Shown here: positions 6,104 through 13,434 of the stretch, one piece after another
How positions within the stretch are numbered: the stretch's first letter is position 1
How the letters are laid out: every line of letters begins with the position of its first letter
Source: a virus
Direction: 5' to 3' (one strand)
Length of the DNA stretch: 23,780 nt
Virus record (IMG/VR): IMGVR_UViG_3300017952_000104
Location: 1 to 23,780 of that record
Translations under genes and position numbers: made by a program
The notes under the pieces: model-generated
The model's input: only the letters and a program-made list of their open reading frames with translations
Database searches by the model: none
Told to the model about the DNA's origin: nothing

Positions 6104-7339
6104 ATGAAATCGTTTATGACACATCAAATGCTCTCTGAGGCGAAGAACACTCACATGACTCACATCGAGGACAAAGTCCTCTATGGTGGGGTCAATGGCA
6201 CCCGAGAGGCGATTAATGCCCTTCGTGGGTTGCGGGATATGCTAGCTGGCAAACATAAAGGTGATATCTCCGTCAAGTGGGACGGTGCCCCTGCTATCTT
6301 CGCAGGCATCGATCCTCGCGACGGTAAGTTCTTCGTGGCGAAGAAGGGTATCTTCAACAAGAATCCTAAAGTATACAAGACGAAGGCAGATGTCGACGCT
6401 GACACTTCCGGCGACTTGAATGTAAAACTCAACGCTGCACTTGAGGAACTCCCTGCTCTTGGCATCAAGGGTGTCATACAGGGTGACTTCTTGTTTGGTC
6501 CTGGAGATGTAGCGACCAAGAATATTGGTGGCGAAAGTTATGTTACATTCCATCCCAACACTATCGTGTATGCTTTGCCAAAGGGAAGTGCTGCGGCGAA
6601 AGAAGTGAAGACTGCTCGTATCGGTATCGTGTGGCATACAACATACACTGGTGATACGTTTGAAAGTATGCGAGCATCATTCGGCGTCAACGTTGGTGCT
6701 CTGAAGAACAGTCGTAAGGTTTGGAGTCAGGATGCTATGCTTCGTGACGTGACGACTGCTACTTTGACTGCTGCCAAAACTAAAGAAGTGACCGAATACC
6801 TTTCAACTGCTGGTAAAATATTTCAGAAGATTGCTGGCAGCACCCTGCGACAACTTGAGGCGAATCAAGATCTCGCTCAGTTGATCGAACAGTTTAATAA
6901 CACATTCGTCCGTAAGGGTATGGTCATACAAGACTCGCGTAGACACGTAATCGCGTTACAGCGTTGGTTGCGCACGAAGTACAAAGCAGAGATAGATAAG
7001 CGATCCACGGAGCGTGGTAAGAAGGCACAAAGAGAAAAACTCAACAAAATTATGGCGTTCTTCTCGAAGCAAAACACCGCATCATTAATCGCTATGTTCG
7101 AACTGCAAAAGAATATTGTATTGGCGAAACTGATCCTTATAAATAAACTCAATGCCCTTGCGAATATAAGCACTTTTGTTAAAACGCGGAAGGGTTACAA
7201 GGTAACAGGTCAAGAAGGATTTGTTGCTATCGACAAACTTGGTGGTGATGCGGTGAAGTTAGTTGATCGTATGGAATTTTCATATAACAACTTTTCACCA
7301 GATATATTAAAAGGATGGGATAAACCTAGTAGGAATTAA
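6104..7339 (+). CDS. DUF6267-type protein with ligase-like KxDG motif
   Basis: This 411-aa protein matches the DUF6267 family of T4-like phages as I remember it. It has SVKWDGAPAIFAG (K58, D60, G61), then FFVAKKGIFNK, GVIQGDFLFG (about 123-132), FHPNTIVYA and IGIVWHTTY (about 173-181). The KxDG element and the spacing of the later beta motifs recall the covalent nucleotidyltransferase fold of DNA/RNA ligases and capping enzymes, with Lys58 as the possible nucleotide acceptor; this is inference. The N-terminus (F4, then LSE at 10-12 before A13) resembles the T4 internal-protein targeting peptide with its prohead protease site. The gene is followed by a core-like protein and an HxGH enzyme. Confidence 0.8.
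   Translation: MKSFMTHQMLSEAKNTHMTHIEDKVLYGGVNGTREAINALRGLRDMLAGKHKGDISVKWDGAPAIFAGIDPRDGKFFVAKKGIFNKNPKVYKTKADVDADTSGDLNVKLNAALEELPALGIKGVIQGDFLFGPGDVATKNIGGESYVTFHPNTIVYALPKGSAAAKEVKTARIGIVWHTTYTGDTFESMRASFGVNVGALKNSRKVWSQDAMLRDVTTATLTAAKTKEVTEYLSTAGKIFQKIAGSTLRQLEANQDLAQLIEQFNNTFVRKGMVIQDSRRHVIALQRWLRTKYKAEIDKRSTERGKKAQREKLNKIMAFFSKQNTASLIAMFELQKNIVLAKLILINKLNALANISTFVKTRKGYKVTGQEGFVAIDKLGGDAVKLVDRMEFSYNNFSPDILKGWDKPSRN
7138..7145 (+). promoter_or_regulatory. Intragenic TATAAATA, possible late promoter
   Basis: Exact late consensus inside the DUF6267-type gene, about 200 nt before the gene at 7342. Unlike the others it is not close to a start codon and may be chance. Confidence 0.3.
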
Positions 7340-7341
7340 AC

Positions 7342-7836
7342 GTGCCTAAACCACTTTCATTTAAAGATTTTCTCGTGGTCGACTATGCTCCAGGAATGGG
7401 TGAGTATATCAACTATCAAGCGGCCAAACGCAAAAAGCAGCAAGGTGCTGGCAGCAATGCCGAGTATGCTTCTTACCAACCTGAAGGTGAGAAGATAGAA
7501 GAAGCACTGACTCATGCTCAGCGTATTAAGAAACGTCAGATGATGAAGAAGATGAAGGGACGTATTAAAATTGGAAGACTTCGTGCACTGAAAAGAACTC
7601 CAACAATGGATGTTATCAAGAGACGTGCAAAGAAGAAAGCGAGATTGCTCATGCTCAAGAAATTGACTAGGGGCAAGTCAAAGCAAGATATGAGTTTCGC
7701 TATGCGTCAGTCATACGAAAAGAAACTTGACAAGATGAAACCTCGCTTAGATCGTATTGCCAGAAGGTTAATCCCCGACGTTAGAAAAGCAGATCGTGAG
7801 AGAAAGAAGGCAGCATCTGCTGCTAAAAATAAATAA
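7342..7836 (+). CDS. Very basic phage core/internal-type protein, 164 aa
   Basis: The protein begins PLSFKDFLVVDYAPG, close to the F-x-x-F-L pattern of T4 internal-protein targeting peptides. A segment with EKIEEALTHAQ follows (IEE at 52-54 before A55, an (L/I)xE cleavage motif), and then about 110 residues dominated by Lys and Arg (KKMKGRIKIGRLRALKR). This conserved basic protein is familiar from T4-like marine phages, usually unannotated. It could neutralise or organise packaged DNA, or be a prohead core part; that is inference. The start is GTG at 7342, 2 nt after the preceding stop, with a GTAGGA SD. Confidence 0.75.
   Translation: MPKPLSFKDFLVVDYAPGMGEYINYQAAKRKKQQGAGSNAEYASYQPEGEKIEEALTHAQRIKKRQMMKKMKGRIKIGRLRALKRTPTMDVIKRRAKKKARLLMLKKLTRGKSKQDMSFAMRQSYEKKLDKMKPRLDRIARRLIPDVRKADRERKKAASAAKNK
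7828..7835 (+). promoter_or_regulatory. Near-consensus late promoter AATAAATA
   Basis: Seven of eight bases match TATAAATA at the very end of the previous gene. Initiation near 7841 would place the hairpin 7841-7856 at the 5' end of the mRNA. AT-rich context makes this weak. Confidence 0.3.
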
Positions 7837-7840
7837 TGTA

Positions 7841-7856
7841 GTCGTAGGGAGACGAC
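7841..7856 (+). promoter_or_regulatory. Hairpin with Shine-Dalgarno in its loop, touching the start codon
   Basis: GTCGT (7841-7845) pairs with ACGAC (7852-7856), with loop AGGGAG, which is the SD. The stem ends at the base before ATG 7857. A protein binding this loop would block translation, as T4 gp43 and RegA do at their own sites; this is inference. Confidence 0.5.
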
Positions 7857-8984
7857 ATGATTAAGTCGTTTAATGACTATCTGGTAGAAGAAGCAAAGGT
7901 CGCTTATTTTACCTTCGGTCGTATGAATCCTCCAACCTCTGGTCATCAGAAGTTGTTAGACATGCTCGCAAAAAATGCGGGCAAAAATCCTTATTTTGTT
8001 TTCCTATCTCAGTCGCAAGACGCCAAGAAAAATCCACTCGACTACAGCGCGAAGGTAAAGCATGTTCGTAAGATGTTTCCTCGTCACGCTCGCCGAGTTT
8101 TGATCAACAAGAAAGTCCGCACTGCCTTTGATGCAGCATCATATCTGTATGAGCAAGGTTTTAAAAACTTGGTCATGGTTGTTGGTTCTGACCGTGTACG
8201 AGAGTTTACGACATTGCTAGAAAAGTATAATGGTGTGAAGGGTAAGCACGGATTTTACAATTTCAAGAACATCCAAGTAGTTTCTGCTGGAGCACGCGAT
8301 CCTGACGCCGAAGGTGTAGAGGGAATGTCTGCTTCCAAACTCCGTGCGTTTGCAGCGGATAATGACTTCGCAGGTTTCTCACAAGGTCTCGGATCTATGA
8401 GTAACAAGGACGCGAAGAAGTTGTTTGTTGATGTGCGCAACGGTATGGGCATCAAAGAAGAAACTGTATTCAAACGTCACGTAGAACTTGACCCTGTGTC
8501 AGAGACTCGCGAGAAGTTTGTAAAGGGTGAGTTATTTGAAGTTGGTGATCAGGTTGTTATTAAAGAATCTGAAGAGGTAGGCACTATCACTCATCTGGGT
8601 AGCAACTATGTCATCGTCGAACTAGGCGAAGATAAAGTTGTCCGCAAATGGCTAGATGCCATTGAAAAGTTGGATGAATATGTGTCCAGCGCAGAGTTTG
8701 TTCCGTCACCCACTGGTGGCAAGAGATATGCGACGCTCAATATGCGCGAAGAACCAAAAACTCCTCAAGACCCTGACATTAAAGATCGCAAGGGTTCCCA
8801 ACCAAAAGCATACCATAAAGGTTTAAGCAAGTCGATGAAACGTCGGCGCGATGTTCAGTTTAAGAAGCAGACTAAAATGTCAGACTCAGATCCAAAGGCA
8901 TACAAACCTGCTCCTGGCGACAAAACAACTAAAACTAAACCGTCAAAATACACGAAAGCGTTTTCTAAGATGTACGGCGACTAA
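7857..8984 (+). CDS. HxGH-family nucleotidyltransferase fused to SH3-like and basic tail modules
   Basis: This 375-aa protein has several parts. First comes a targeting-type N-terminus: F5, Y8, LVE at 9-11. Then an adenylyl/cytidylyltransferase fold: FTFGRMNPPTSGH (T27-x-G-H30, the (H/T)xGH site), GSD at 110-112 and MSASKLR (157-163), which corresponds to the ISxTxxR motif of NadD/NadM-type enzymes. Next is a KOW/SH3-like segment (FEVGDQVVIK... about 221-265). Last is a basic tail (KPAPGDKTTKTKPSKYTK) that I recognise as a recurrent module of marine T4-like phage proteins. The likely reaction is nucleotidyl transfer from ATP or CTP. NMN or NaMN is one possible acceptor, unproven. Confidence 0.82.
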   Translation: MIKSFNDYLVEEAKVAYFTFGRMNPPTSGHQKLLDMLAKNAGKNPYFVFLSQSQDAKKNPLDYSAKVKHVRKMFPRHARRVLINKKVRTAFDAASYLYEQGFKNLVMVVGSDRVREFTTLLEKYNGVKGKHGFYNFKNIQVVSAGARDPDAEGVEGMSASKLRAFAADNDFAGFSQGLGSMSNKDAKKLFVDVRNGMGIKEETVFKRHVELDPVSETREKFVKGELFEVGDQVVIKESEEVGTITHLGSNYVIVELGEDKVVRKWLDAIEKLDEYVSSAEFVPSPTGGKRYATLNMREEPKTPQDPDIKDRKGSQPKAYHKGLSKSMKRRRDVQFKKQTKMSDSDPKAYKPAPGDKTTKTKPSKYTKAFSKMYGD

Positions 8985-9108
8985 ATATTCGTGGTCTCCG
9001 TTATGTGCTTGACCTGACGTCCCTGTTTTATTTTCTTTTGTAATTACGAATAATACTATGCAAATCTGATTTGATTTGTTGGACAAAACTACATTAGGAA
9101 ATGGTAAA
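8985..9108 (+). other. Intergenic gap, pyrimidine-rich, no clear element
   Basis: This 124-nt gap holds a pyrimidine-rich stretch (about 9021-9040) and the AT-rich GAATAATACTATG (9048-9060), which resembles the CATAATA -10 boxes but has no convincing -35. A small repeat CAAAT/ATTTG occurs at 9061-9073. I see no clear terminator. Confidence 0.5.
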
Positions 9109-9714
9109 ATGGATAAACTGGACGCAAGTCTATGGCGCATTATCTGTGCCGCTATATTAGTAGTAACATTAGCAGTTGTTGCATCAGAGGCGATAGCGCA
9201 AGATGAAAACCAACCGCTTGATGATGTTATTAGAACCGAGTCGGTCACTAACAGTACAGTGACTACGAACGGCAACACAACCACAACACTGAAGTCTCCA
9301 CCTGCTTCAGCAATCACTCCTACTATAAACACTTCCAACTCCGACCTCTGTACGTTCGGAGTTGCTGGTGCAGTACAAACGCAGATTCTTGGTATCTCTA
9401 CTGGTACGCAGTTTACTGACGAAAACTGTGAACGACTCAAGAACGCAAAGACCTTGTACGATATGGGTATGAAAGTTGCAGCGGTGTCAATGATGTGTCA
9501 GGATGAAAGAGTGTTTAAGGCAATGATGAATGCTGGAACACCTTGTCCTTATGACGGACTTATTGGTGATCAGGCAAGAGCAGCGTGGTTAGCAGAAGGT
9601 AACACAGTAGAAGAAAACGTAAAACCAGAGGAAGGATTGGATGAAACGGATAAGACTGTCGCAGCTGCTAGTGGCGGCATTGCTAGTTTGCTTGCCCTCT
9701 TACTCTTACTCTGA
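9109..9714 (+). CDS. Exported or membrane-anchored protein with C-terminal TM, 201 aa
   Basis: The start is ATG 9109 with SD AGGAA (9096-9100). Residues 9-30 are a hydrophobic signal or anchor ending AIA before QDEN. A Thr/Asn-rich stretch follows, then a compact domain with four Cys (SDLCTFG, DENCERLK, SMMCQDE, TPCPYDG) probably forming disulfides. The last 18 residues are a membrane segment (GGIASLLALLLLL). I recall similar four-Cys proteins (AGAVQTQILGIS) in marine T4-like phages, function unknown. The 3' end overlaps the next gene by 74 nt. It starts a run of five exported proteins. Confidence 0.72.
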   Translation: MDKLDASLWRIICAAILVVTLAVVASEAIAQDENQPLDDVIRTESVTNSTVTTNGNTTTTLKSPPASAITPTINTSNSDLCTFGVAGAVQTQILGISTGTQFTDENCERLKNAKTLYDMGMKVAAVSMMCQDERVFKAMMNAGTPCPYDGLIGDQARAAWLAEGNTVEENVKPEEGLDETDKTVAAASGGIASLLALLLLL

Positions 9715-10525
9715 GCAAGTATTCGGCACCACAACCAATGCGGCGAGTTCTGGATATAACTGGGTTATGTCCAATGTCTTGCCTCAGGCGACAGGGTTGA
9801 CTGTCAGTAATGTGATATACAGATACACTACAGTGAAAGATCCTGATGATCCTATGTTGGTGCACGTTTCTAACGAAAATCCTATAGACGGTGGATATAC
9901 ATTTAGAAGTACTGATGACTGGACTGGAATACCAGGAAATACAATAAACAGAGTTATACCGATATCGCAAATACCTATCGAGTATTGGGGGGATGGAAGT
10001 ATTGAGTGGGAAGGCAAAGGGAGAGTTGATGACCCTTTTGTGGTATACACTTATCAATATGACACCTGCTATGACCCACAAGCAGATCCGGATTGCCCAG
10101 GATACAAACCCGAGATACCTGATATACCACCCGTCCCAGATGTTGCTGATCCTATTAATGATCAGTTTGTGCAAGATGAGTTAGATCGCGAAATGATGCT
10201 TCGCGATGAAGACGAAGAAGAAAAACAAAGAGCAAAACTTGCAGATGCTGAAGAGGAAGAAGAAGACGTAGACCTAGAAACTGTGTTGGGTATAGTTGGG
10301 CGTTCGCTACAAGGCGCAGAGGATACTGCTAAGCACAATCAGGTCATGGCGTTAAGTCAGTTTTCTCAACAATATTTTCAACAGTTGCCTGATGGCGTTA
10401 TAGAGGACACTGTTGTGTTAAAAGATTCTAGACTCCCGAGGAATAATCGGGGTCGTAGACTACAGTTTGCGCAAGACTTACTTCATGATAAATTAGTAAA
10501 ATCTCAATATAGAGGAGAACAGTAA
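9641..10525 (+). CDS. Exported protein with acidic central helix, 294 aa
   Basis: A signal peptide (MKRIRLSQLLVAALLVCLPS, likely cut after SYS near residue 24) leads a beta-rich domain (about 30-140). A Pro-rich linker (PEIPDIPPVPDVADP) and a highly charged helix (DEDEEEKQRAKLADAEEEE) follow, then a helical C-terminus ending in basic residues. A strong SD, GAGGAAGG (9628-9635), lies inside the previous gene. The family is not known to me. A periplasmic or surface location is inferred. It overlaps the next gene by one base. Confidence 0.72.
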   Translation: MKRIRLSQLLVAALLVCLPSYSYSEQVFGTTTNAASSGYNWVMSNVLPQATGLTVSNVIYRYTTVKDPDDPMLVHVSNENPIDGGYTFRSTDDWTGIPGNTINRVIPISQIPIEYWGDGSIEWEGKGRVDDPFVVYTYQYDTCYDPQADPDCPGYKPEIPDIPPVPDVADPINDQFVQDELDREMMLRDEDEEEKQRAKLADAEEEEEDVDLETVLGIVGRSLQGAEDTAKHNQVMALSQFSQQYFQQLPDGVIEDTVVLKDSRLPRNNRGRRLQFAQDLLHDKLVKSQYRGEQ

Positions 10526-11022
10526 TGTTCAAAAAGACGTTGGCATTGTGTGTATCGCTCGCAGCGATGAATGCATATGCTGTAGACACACCGATCATTG
10601 GGCAGGTAGAGTCTAAGTGTGTGGTGACAACTGATAAGCAGGGTGTTTATGGAAACCCGAGTGCTAGCATTCTCAGTACTGATGCAGCAGACGGTGGAGT
10701 AGAACCTGTTGTGCGATTCGATGTTGTCCTCGCTGAAGCATACAAGGCAGTAATTGCTCATCCGATTTCTTTCTCACAGAGTCCACAGTTGAACGACGTT
10801 GTTAACTGGAGTGGATCAACTTCTGTCGAAGCAGTATCTGACGCTGGTATGTCAGCATACGACACTTCCAAAGTTGAGTACGATAATGTGACAGAAGTCG
10901 ATCTTGATATCGCTGGTAGTACGTGGTTCAAGGTAAGTTCTGAAGCAGATTACGGTTTTAATAAGGCACTCCCAGGAGGCACTTATACTGCAATCGTAGA
11001 AGCGAACTGCATAGCACTATAA
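10525..11022 (+). CDS. Exported beta-rich, pilin-like protein, 165 aa
   Basis: The N-terminus MFKKTLALCVSLAAMNAYA is a clear signal peptide. The mature protein is all beta in pattern with just two Cys, C32 near its start and C162 near its end, positioned to staple the fold, and it closes with GGTYTAIVEANC. This is reminiscent of secreted beta-sandwich subunits such as spore-coat-U or chaperone-usher pilin domains, but I see no diagnostic signature, so the resemblance is only structural guesswork. It starts in a TAATG overlap and lies 3 nt before a gene for an Ig-like exported protein. Confidence 0.7.
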   Translation: MFKKTLALCVSLAAMNAYAVDTPIIGQVESKCVVTTDKQGVYGNPSASILSTDAADGGVEPVVRFDVVLAEAYKAVIAHPISFSQSPQLNDVVNWSGSTSVEAVSDAGMSAYDTSKVEYDNVTEVDLDIAGSTWFKVSSEADYGFNKALPGGTYTAIVEANCIAL

Positions 11023-11025
11023 ACT

Positions 11026-11400
11026 ATGCGCTTCGTTATGGCGGTAATCGGGTGTCTGCTGTGTGCGCAAGTTTATGCTCACCAGTGGACACCCACATAT
11101 CCCAAGGTAACTGGTTCATTTGTTCCTGGGATATATCAAGCAAAGATGTACTTATGGAATAATCGAAAGGATGTTTCATATTATACATTTGAAGTGTTTG
11201 ATGAAGATTTTCTACCTGTACCATTCGCAACAGCAGAGAGGACGGTACAGTTAGATTATTTGAAAAAGAAAGAAGTGGTAATTTATTTTAGAGAGACAGA
11301 CTACCTTCGTTCGGTTTATATTTGTAGTCGGTCTATGATTTTACAGGGGGACGTAAGTAGAACGGTTGTGTCCTCGAGGATATGTTCGAAAATACGATGA
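11026..11400 (+). CDS. Exported Ig-like protein, 124 aa
   Basis: The signal peptide is MRFVMAVIGCLLCAQVYA, with cleavage before HQWT. The mature part looks like a single beta-sandwich: GIYQAKMYLWNNRKDVSYY, then TFEVFDEDFLPVPF and VQLDYLKKKEVVIYFRE. A strand with an N-rich turn followed by a hydrophobic strand recalls the first domain of PapD-like chaperones, yet the usual conserved Arg/Lys pair cannot be assigned. Two Cys (100, 120) near the C-terminus may pair. It ends in an ATGA overlap with the next exported protein. Confidence 0.68.
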   Translation: MRFVMAVIGCLLCAQVYAHQWTPTYPKVTGSFVPGIYQAKMYLWNNRKDVSYYTFEVFDEDFLPVPFATAERTVQLDYLKKKEVVIYFRETDYLRSVYICSRSMILQGDVSRTVVSSRICSKIR

Positions 11401-11879
11401 AAAGATTATTGTTGTTTTTATTTTTAGTTTCTGGTTCGGCATATGGACAGAACAACGGGATAAACCTTGCGATACCGCAAACTCCCCAGTCCTTCCAATC
11501 AGATAGAGTTAGAGCGGGTGACGTCGAGTGCTCAGCAGCAATCGGGTCATCCACAAACGTAGAGTTTGGAGTAGTTGGTATTTTAAACCAAGAAGATCCA
11601 ATCTACAACCTTGCTTCGCAAGATCCATATATGATGAACAGATACAATACAGGTGAGTTCTTGCGAGACATTGGTGTATACGGGAAGATCACCATCCCGA
11701 TAGGAGCACCGAAGCAAAGGTTGAATTGTAATGCGTTATATCAGTTAGAATTAGAAAAGAAGCGATTGGAAGTTATGAAACTACAGCAGGAAATAGTAAA
11801 CCTGCGTCAGTTAAAGTTTGAAGGATCTGGACTACCGACAGCACCGAACTTGATGGCAGGACCACCAAGAGAGGATTAA
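11397..11879 (+). CDS. Exported protein with C-terminal coiled coil, 160 aa
   Basis: I chose ATG 11397 because it forms the ATGA overlap and begins the signal peptide MKRLLLFLFLVSGSAYG; an in-frame upstream start at 11382 would spoil it. The mature part has a beta domain with two Cys (GDVECSAAIGSST and RLNCNALYQ), then a charged helix (LEKKRLEVMKLQQEIVNLRQ) and a Pro/Gly-rich tail. I recall similar exported proteins in marine phages, none characterised. It is last in the run of five exported proteins. Confidence 0.7.
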   Translation: MKRLLLFLFLVSGSAYGQNNGINLAIPQTPQSFQSDRVRAGDVECSAAIGSSTNVEFGVVGILNQEDPIYNLASQDPYMMNRYNTGEFLRDIGVYGKITIPIGAPKQRLNCNALYQLELEKKRLEVMKLQQEIVNLRQLKFEGSGLPTAPNLMAGPPRED

Positions 11880-11880
11880 A

Positions 11881-12342
11881 ATGGTAGAAGTAGCAGCAGC
11901 GTTGTCAATGGCAGGCTCTGCTTTTAAGATGTTAAAAGGGGCAATTGAACAAGGACGTGAGGTACAGGATATGTATGCGCAGTTCGCCCAGTTTTTTGAT
12001 GCGAAGGAATCGCTTGCAGAGGCAGATCAACATGCAAAGAATCCATCGATGGTGGGTTCACTTTTTGGTGGCAGCAGTGTTGAAGCGCAGGCACTACAGG
12101 TTACTGCTGCCCGTCATAAAATTAAGCAACTAGAAAAAGAGTTGTACGAATATTTGTTGTACACTGGTCAACAACAATTCTACGATGATATGATGAAAGA
12201 AAGACGAGTTATTCGTCAGCGTAGAATAGAGGCAGCACAAGCAGCTGCTCGGAAAAGGGCAAATATAATAGACGGCATCGCAATAGTTTTGTTTTTATGT
12301 TTTTGTGGTGCTATGATTGCTGGATTTATGAGTATCTTATGA
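11881..12342 (+). CDS. Tail-anchored membrane protein, 153 aa
   Basis: The protein begins with an Ala-rich amphipathic stretch (MVEVAAALSMAGSAFKML), followed by a long helix with many charges and an Arg-rich segment (KERRVIRQRRIEAAQ). It ends in one strong membrane helix at about 128-153 (IAIVLFLCFCGAMIAGFM). The basic face before the helix implies N-in orientation. It is typical of a conserved, unannotated family in T4-like marine phages, and a role in lysis or membrane association is possible. It starts 1 nt after the previous gene and ends in an ATGA overlap. Confidence 0.72.
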   Translation: MVEVAAALSMAGSAFKMLKGAIEQGREVQDMYAQFAQFFDAKESLAEADQHAKNPSMVGSLFGGSSVEAQALQVTAARHKIKQLEKELYEYLLYTGQQQFYDDMMKERRVIRQRRIEAAQAAARKRANIIDGIAIVLFLCFCGAMIAGFMSIL

Positions 12343-12473
12343 TAAAGACTGAGATCACACAGACTGGCATCAGATATATTGTATATGATAATAATGACCG
12401 TATCGTCGTTATTACGTCTGATAGAAAACTCGCTCAAAAATTATGGGAGGAGAAAAGGGATGCGCAGAGGTAA
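12339..12473 (+). CDS. Small protein, 44 aa
   Basis: MIKTEITQTGIRYIVYDNND continues into RIVVITSDRKLAQKLWEEKR: two or three beta strands with a D-N-N-D turn, then a charged helix. It starts in an ATGA overlap with the membrane protein and ends 14 nt inside the next gene. The tight coupling and clean beta-alpha pattern support a real gene. Function unknown. Confidence 0.65.
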   Translation: MIKTEITQTGIRYIVYDNNDRIVVITSDRKLAQKLWEEKRDAQR

Positions 12474-12648
12474 GAAAACTGATATAATTGATTATATCGA
12501 CATTCGTATTTCACAACTCGCTTCTGATATGCACAAAGCGAAAGACGAATACGACAAGCAATGGTATAATCGTATCATTCAAGAACTCAGTTGGGCAAGG
12601 TCGCAAGATCACAACTGTTACATGGGAGAAAACAATGGCGGAGTTTGA
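12460..12648 (+). CDS. Small charged protein, 62 aa
   Basis: I chose ATG 12460, with SD GGGAGG (12445-12450). The longer frame from 12379 would put about 27 extra residues over the preceding gene. The protein is basic at its start (MRRGKKTD), helical in the middle (SQLASDMHKAKDEYDKQWYN) and ends in an Asn/Gly tail overlapping the next gene by 14 nt. Function unknown. Confidence 0.62.
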   Translation: MRRGKKTDIIDYIDIRISQLASDMHKAKDEYDKQWYNRIIQELSWARSQDHNCYMGENNGGV

Positions 12649-13114
12649 ATTCGCTGGCATGACGTTCCGTGGTGGTAAGATAGTGGTGTTGATCACTGCT
12701 CTCTCTACACTTGGCGGTGGCGCATGGGGTGCGTTTGAATTTTATAACGACTACCGTAACATGAAAGCACAAATAACAAGTTACGTCGCTCCTGATCTTT
12801 CTCATATTGATCAAGAGTTAGCAGTGCAGAAAGAAACTATGGCATCTGTAGAGGCGAGTTTATCTGCCCTCTCGTTAAAGATCGATGCCTTGAAATCAGA
12901 CTTGAGTACTGATATGGATAAGGTTGAAGCACTTGCTCGTCGCGTAGACGATACAACTGCAACTACCCAACGCGAATTACGAGATGATGTTTACGAGATT
13001 GAGATTCGAGTAAACGAAAGGATGAGGACTTTGGATAAAGACCTTCGAGATGCACGCAAAGATCTCGAAGAGAAGATTCAGATTATCCTTGACAATCCGC
13101 TCAATAATCCGTAG
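12635..13114 (+). CDS. Single-TM coiled-coil protein, 159 aa
   Basis: The start is ATG 12635 with SD GGGAGA (12624-12629). MAEFEFAGMTFRGGK precedes one membrane helix at about 14-36 (IVVLITALSTLGGGAW). After SYVAPDLSHID comes a coiled coil covering most of residues 60-150 (heptad-like, with RRVDDTTATTQRELRDDVYE). It resembles a conserved membrane family of T4-like marine phages with a TM anchor and rod, similar in layout to an i-spanin but longer. The holin-like gene follows 8 nt later, so a lysis or membrane-scaffold role is plausible, unproven. Confidence 0.72.
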   Translation: MAEFEFAGMTFRGGKIVVLITALSTLGGGAWGAFEFYNDYRNMKAQITSYVAPDLSHIDQELAVQKETMASVEASLSALSLKIDALKSDLSTDMDKVEALARRVDDTTATTQRELRDDVYEIEIRVNERMRTLDKDLRDARKDLEEKIQIILDNPLNNP

Positions 13115-13122
13115 GAGGGGAC

Positions 13123-13425
13123 ATGGAACCTGAAAAGAAAGTAGTACAACTAGAACTTGAAGTTGATACTCGAACCGTTGACAGCGGCAAGAATCCATAT
13201 CAAAACTGGATACACTTGGCACGAGCAGTAGATTCATGGCGGATCTTTCCTCGTCTGTTTTTATCAGTATACATATTCTTATTGTATAAAACAGTGCTCT
13301 GGTATATGGATCTACCAGAACCGAGTATGGAACAGTCAGGTTTGATTTCTGTTATTGTAGGTGCAGGTGCAGCGTGGTTTGGTTTGTACGCTGGAACTCA
13401 CAAAGACTCGTCAGATAATAAGTAA
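13123..13425 (+). CDS. Holin-like protein with two TM helices, 100 aa
   Basis: About 40 cytoplasmic residues precede two hydrophobic helices at about 42-61 (FPRLFLSVYIFLLYKTVLW) and 72-91 (SGLISVIVGAGAAWFGLYAG), with a short charged tail. Size and two-helix layout fit a class II-like holin. The EPSMEQSG...GAGAAWFGLY segment is common in marine T4-like phages, where it is sometimes labelled holin. SD AGGAGG sits at 13113-13118. No endolysin is visible in the window, so the call rests on topology. Confidence 0.6.
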   Translation: MEPEKKVVQLELEVDTRTVDSGKNPYQNWIHLARAVDSWRIFPRLFLSVYIFLLYKTVLWYMDLPEPSMEQSGLISVIVGAGAAWFGLYAGTHKDSSDNK

Positions 13426-13434
13426 AATCTAAAC

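Noticed and set aside
12488-12634. N-terminal extension of the TM coiled-coil protein
   Set aside because: The extension is in frame only by chance over the 12460 gene. ATG 12635 has its own SD and begins a familiar N-terminus.
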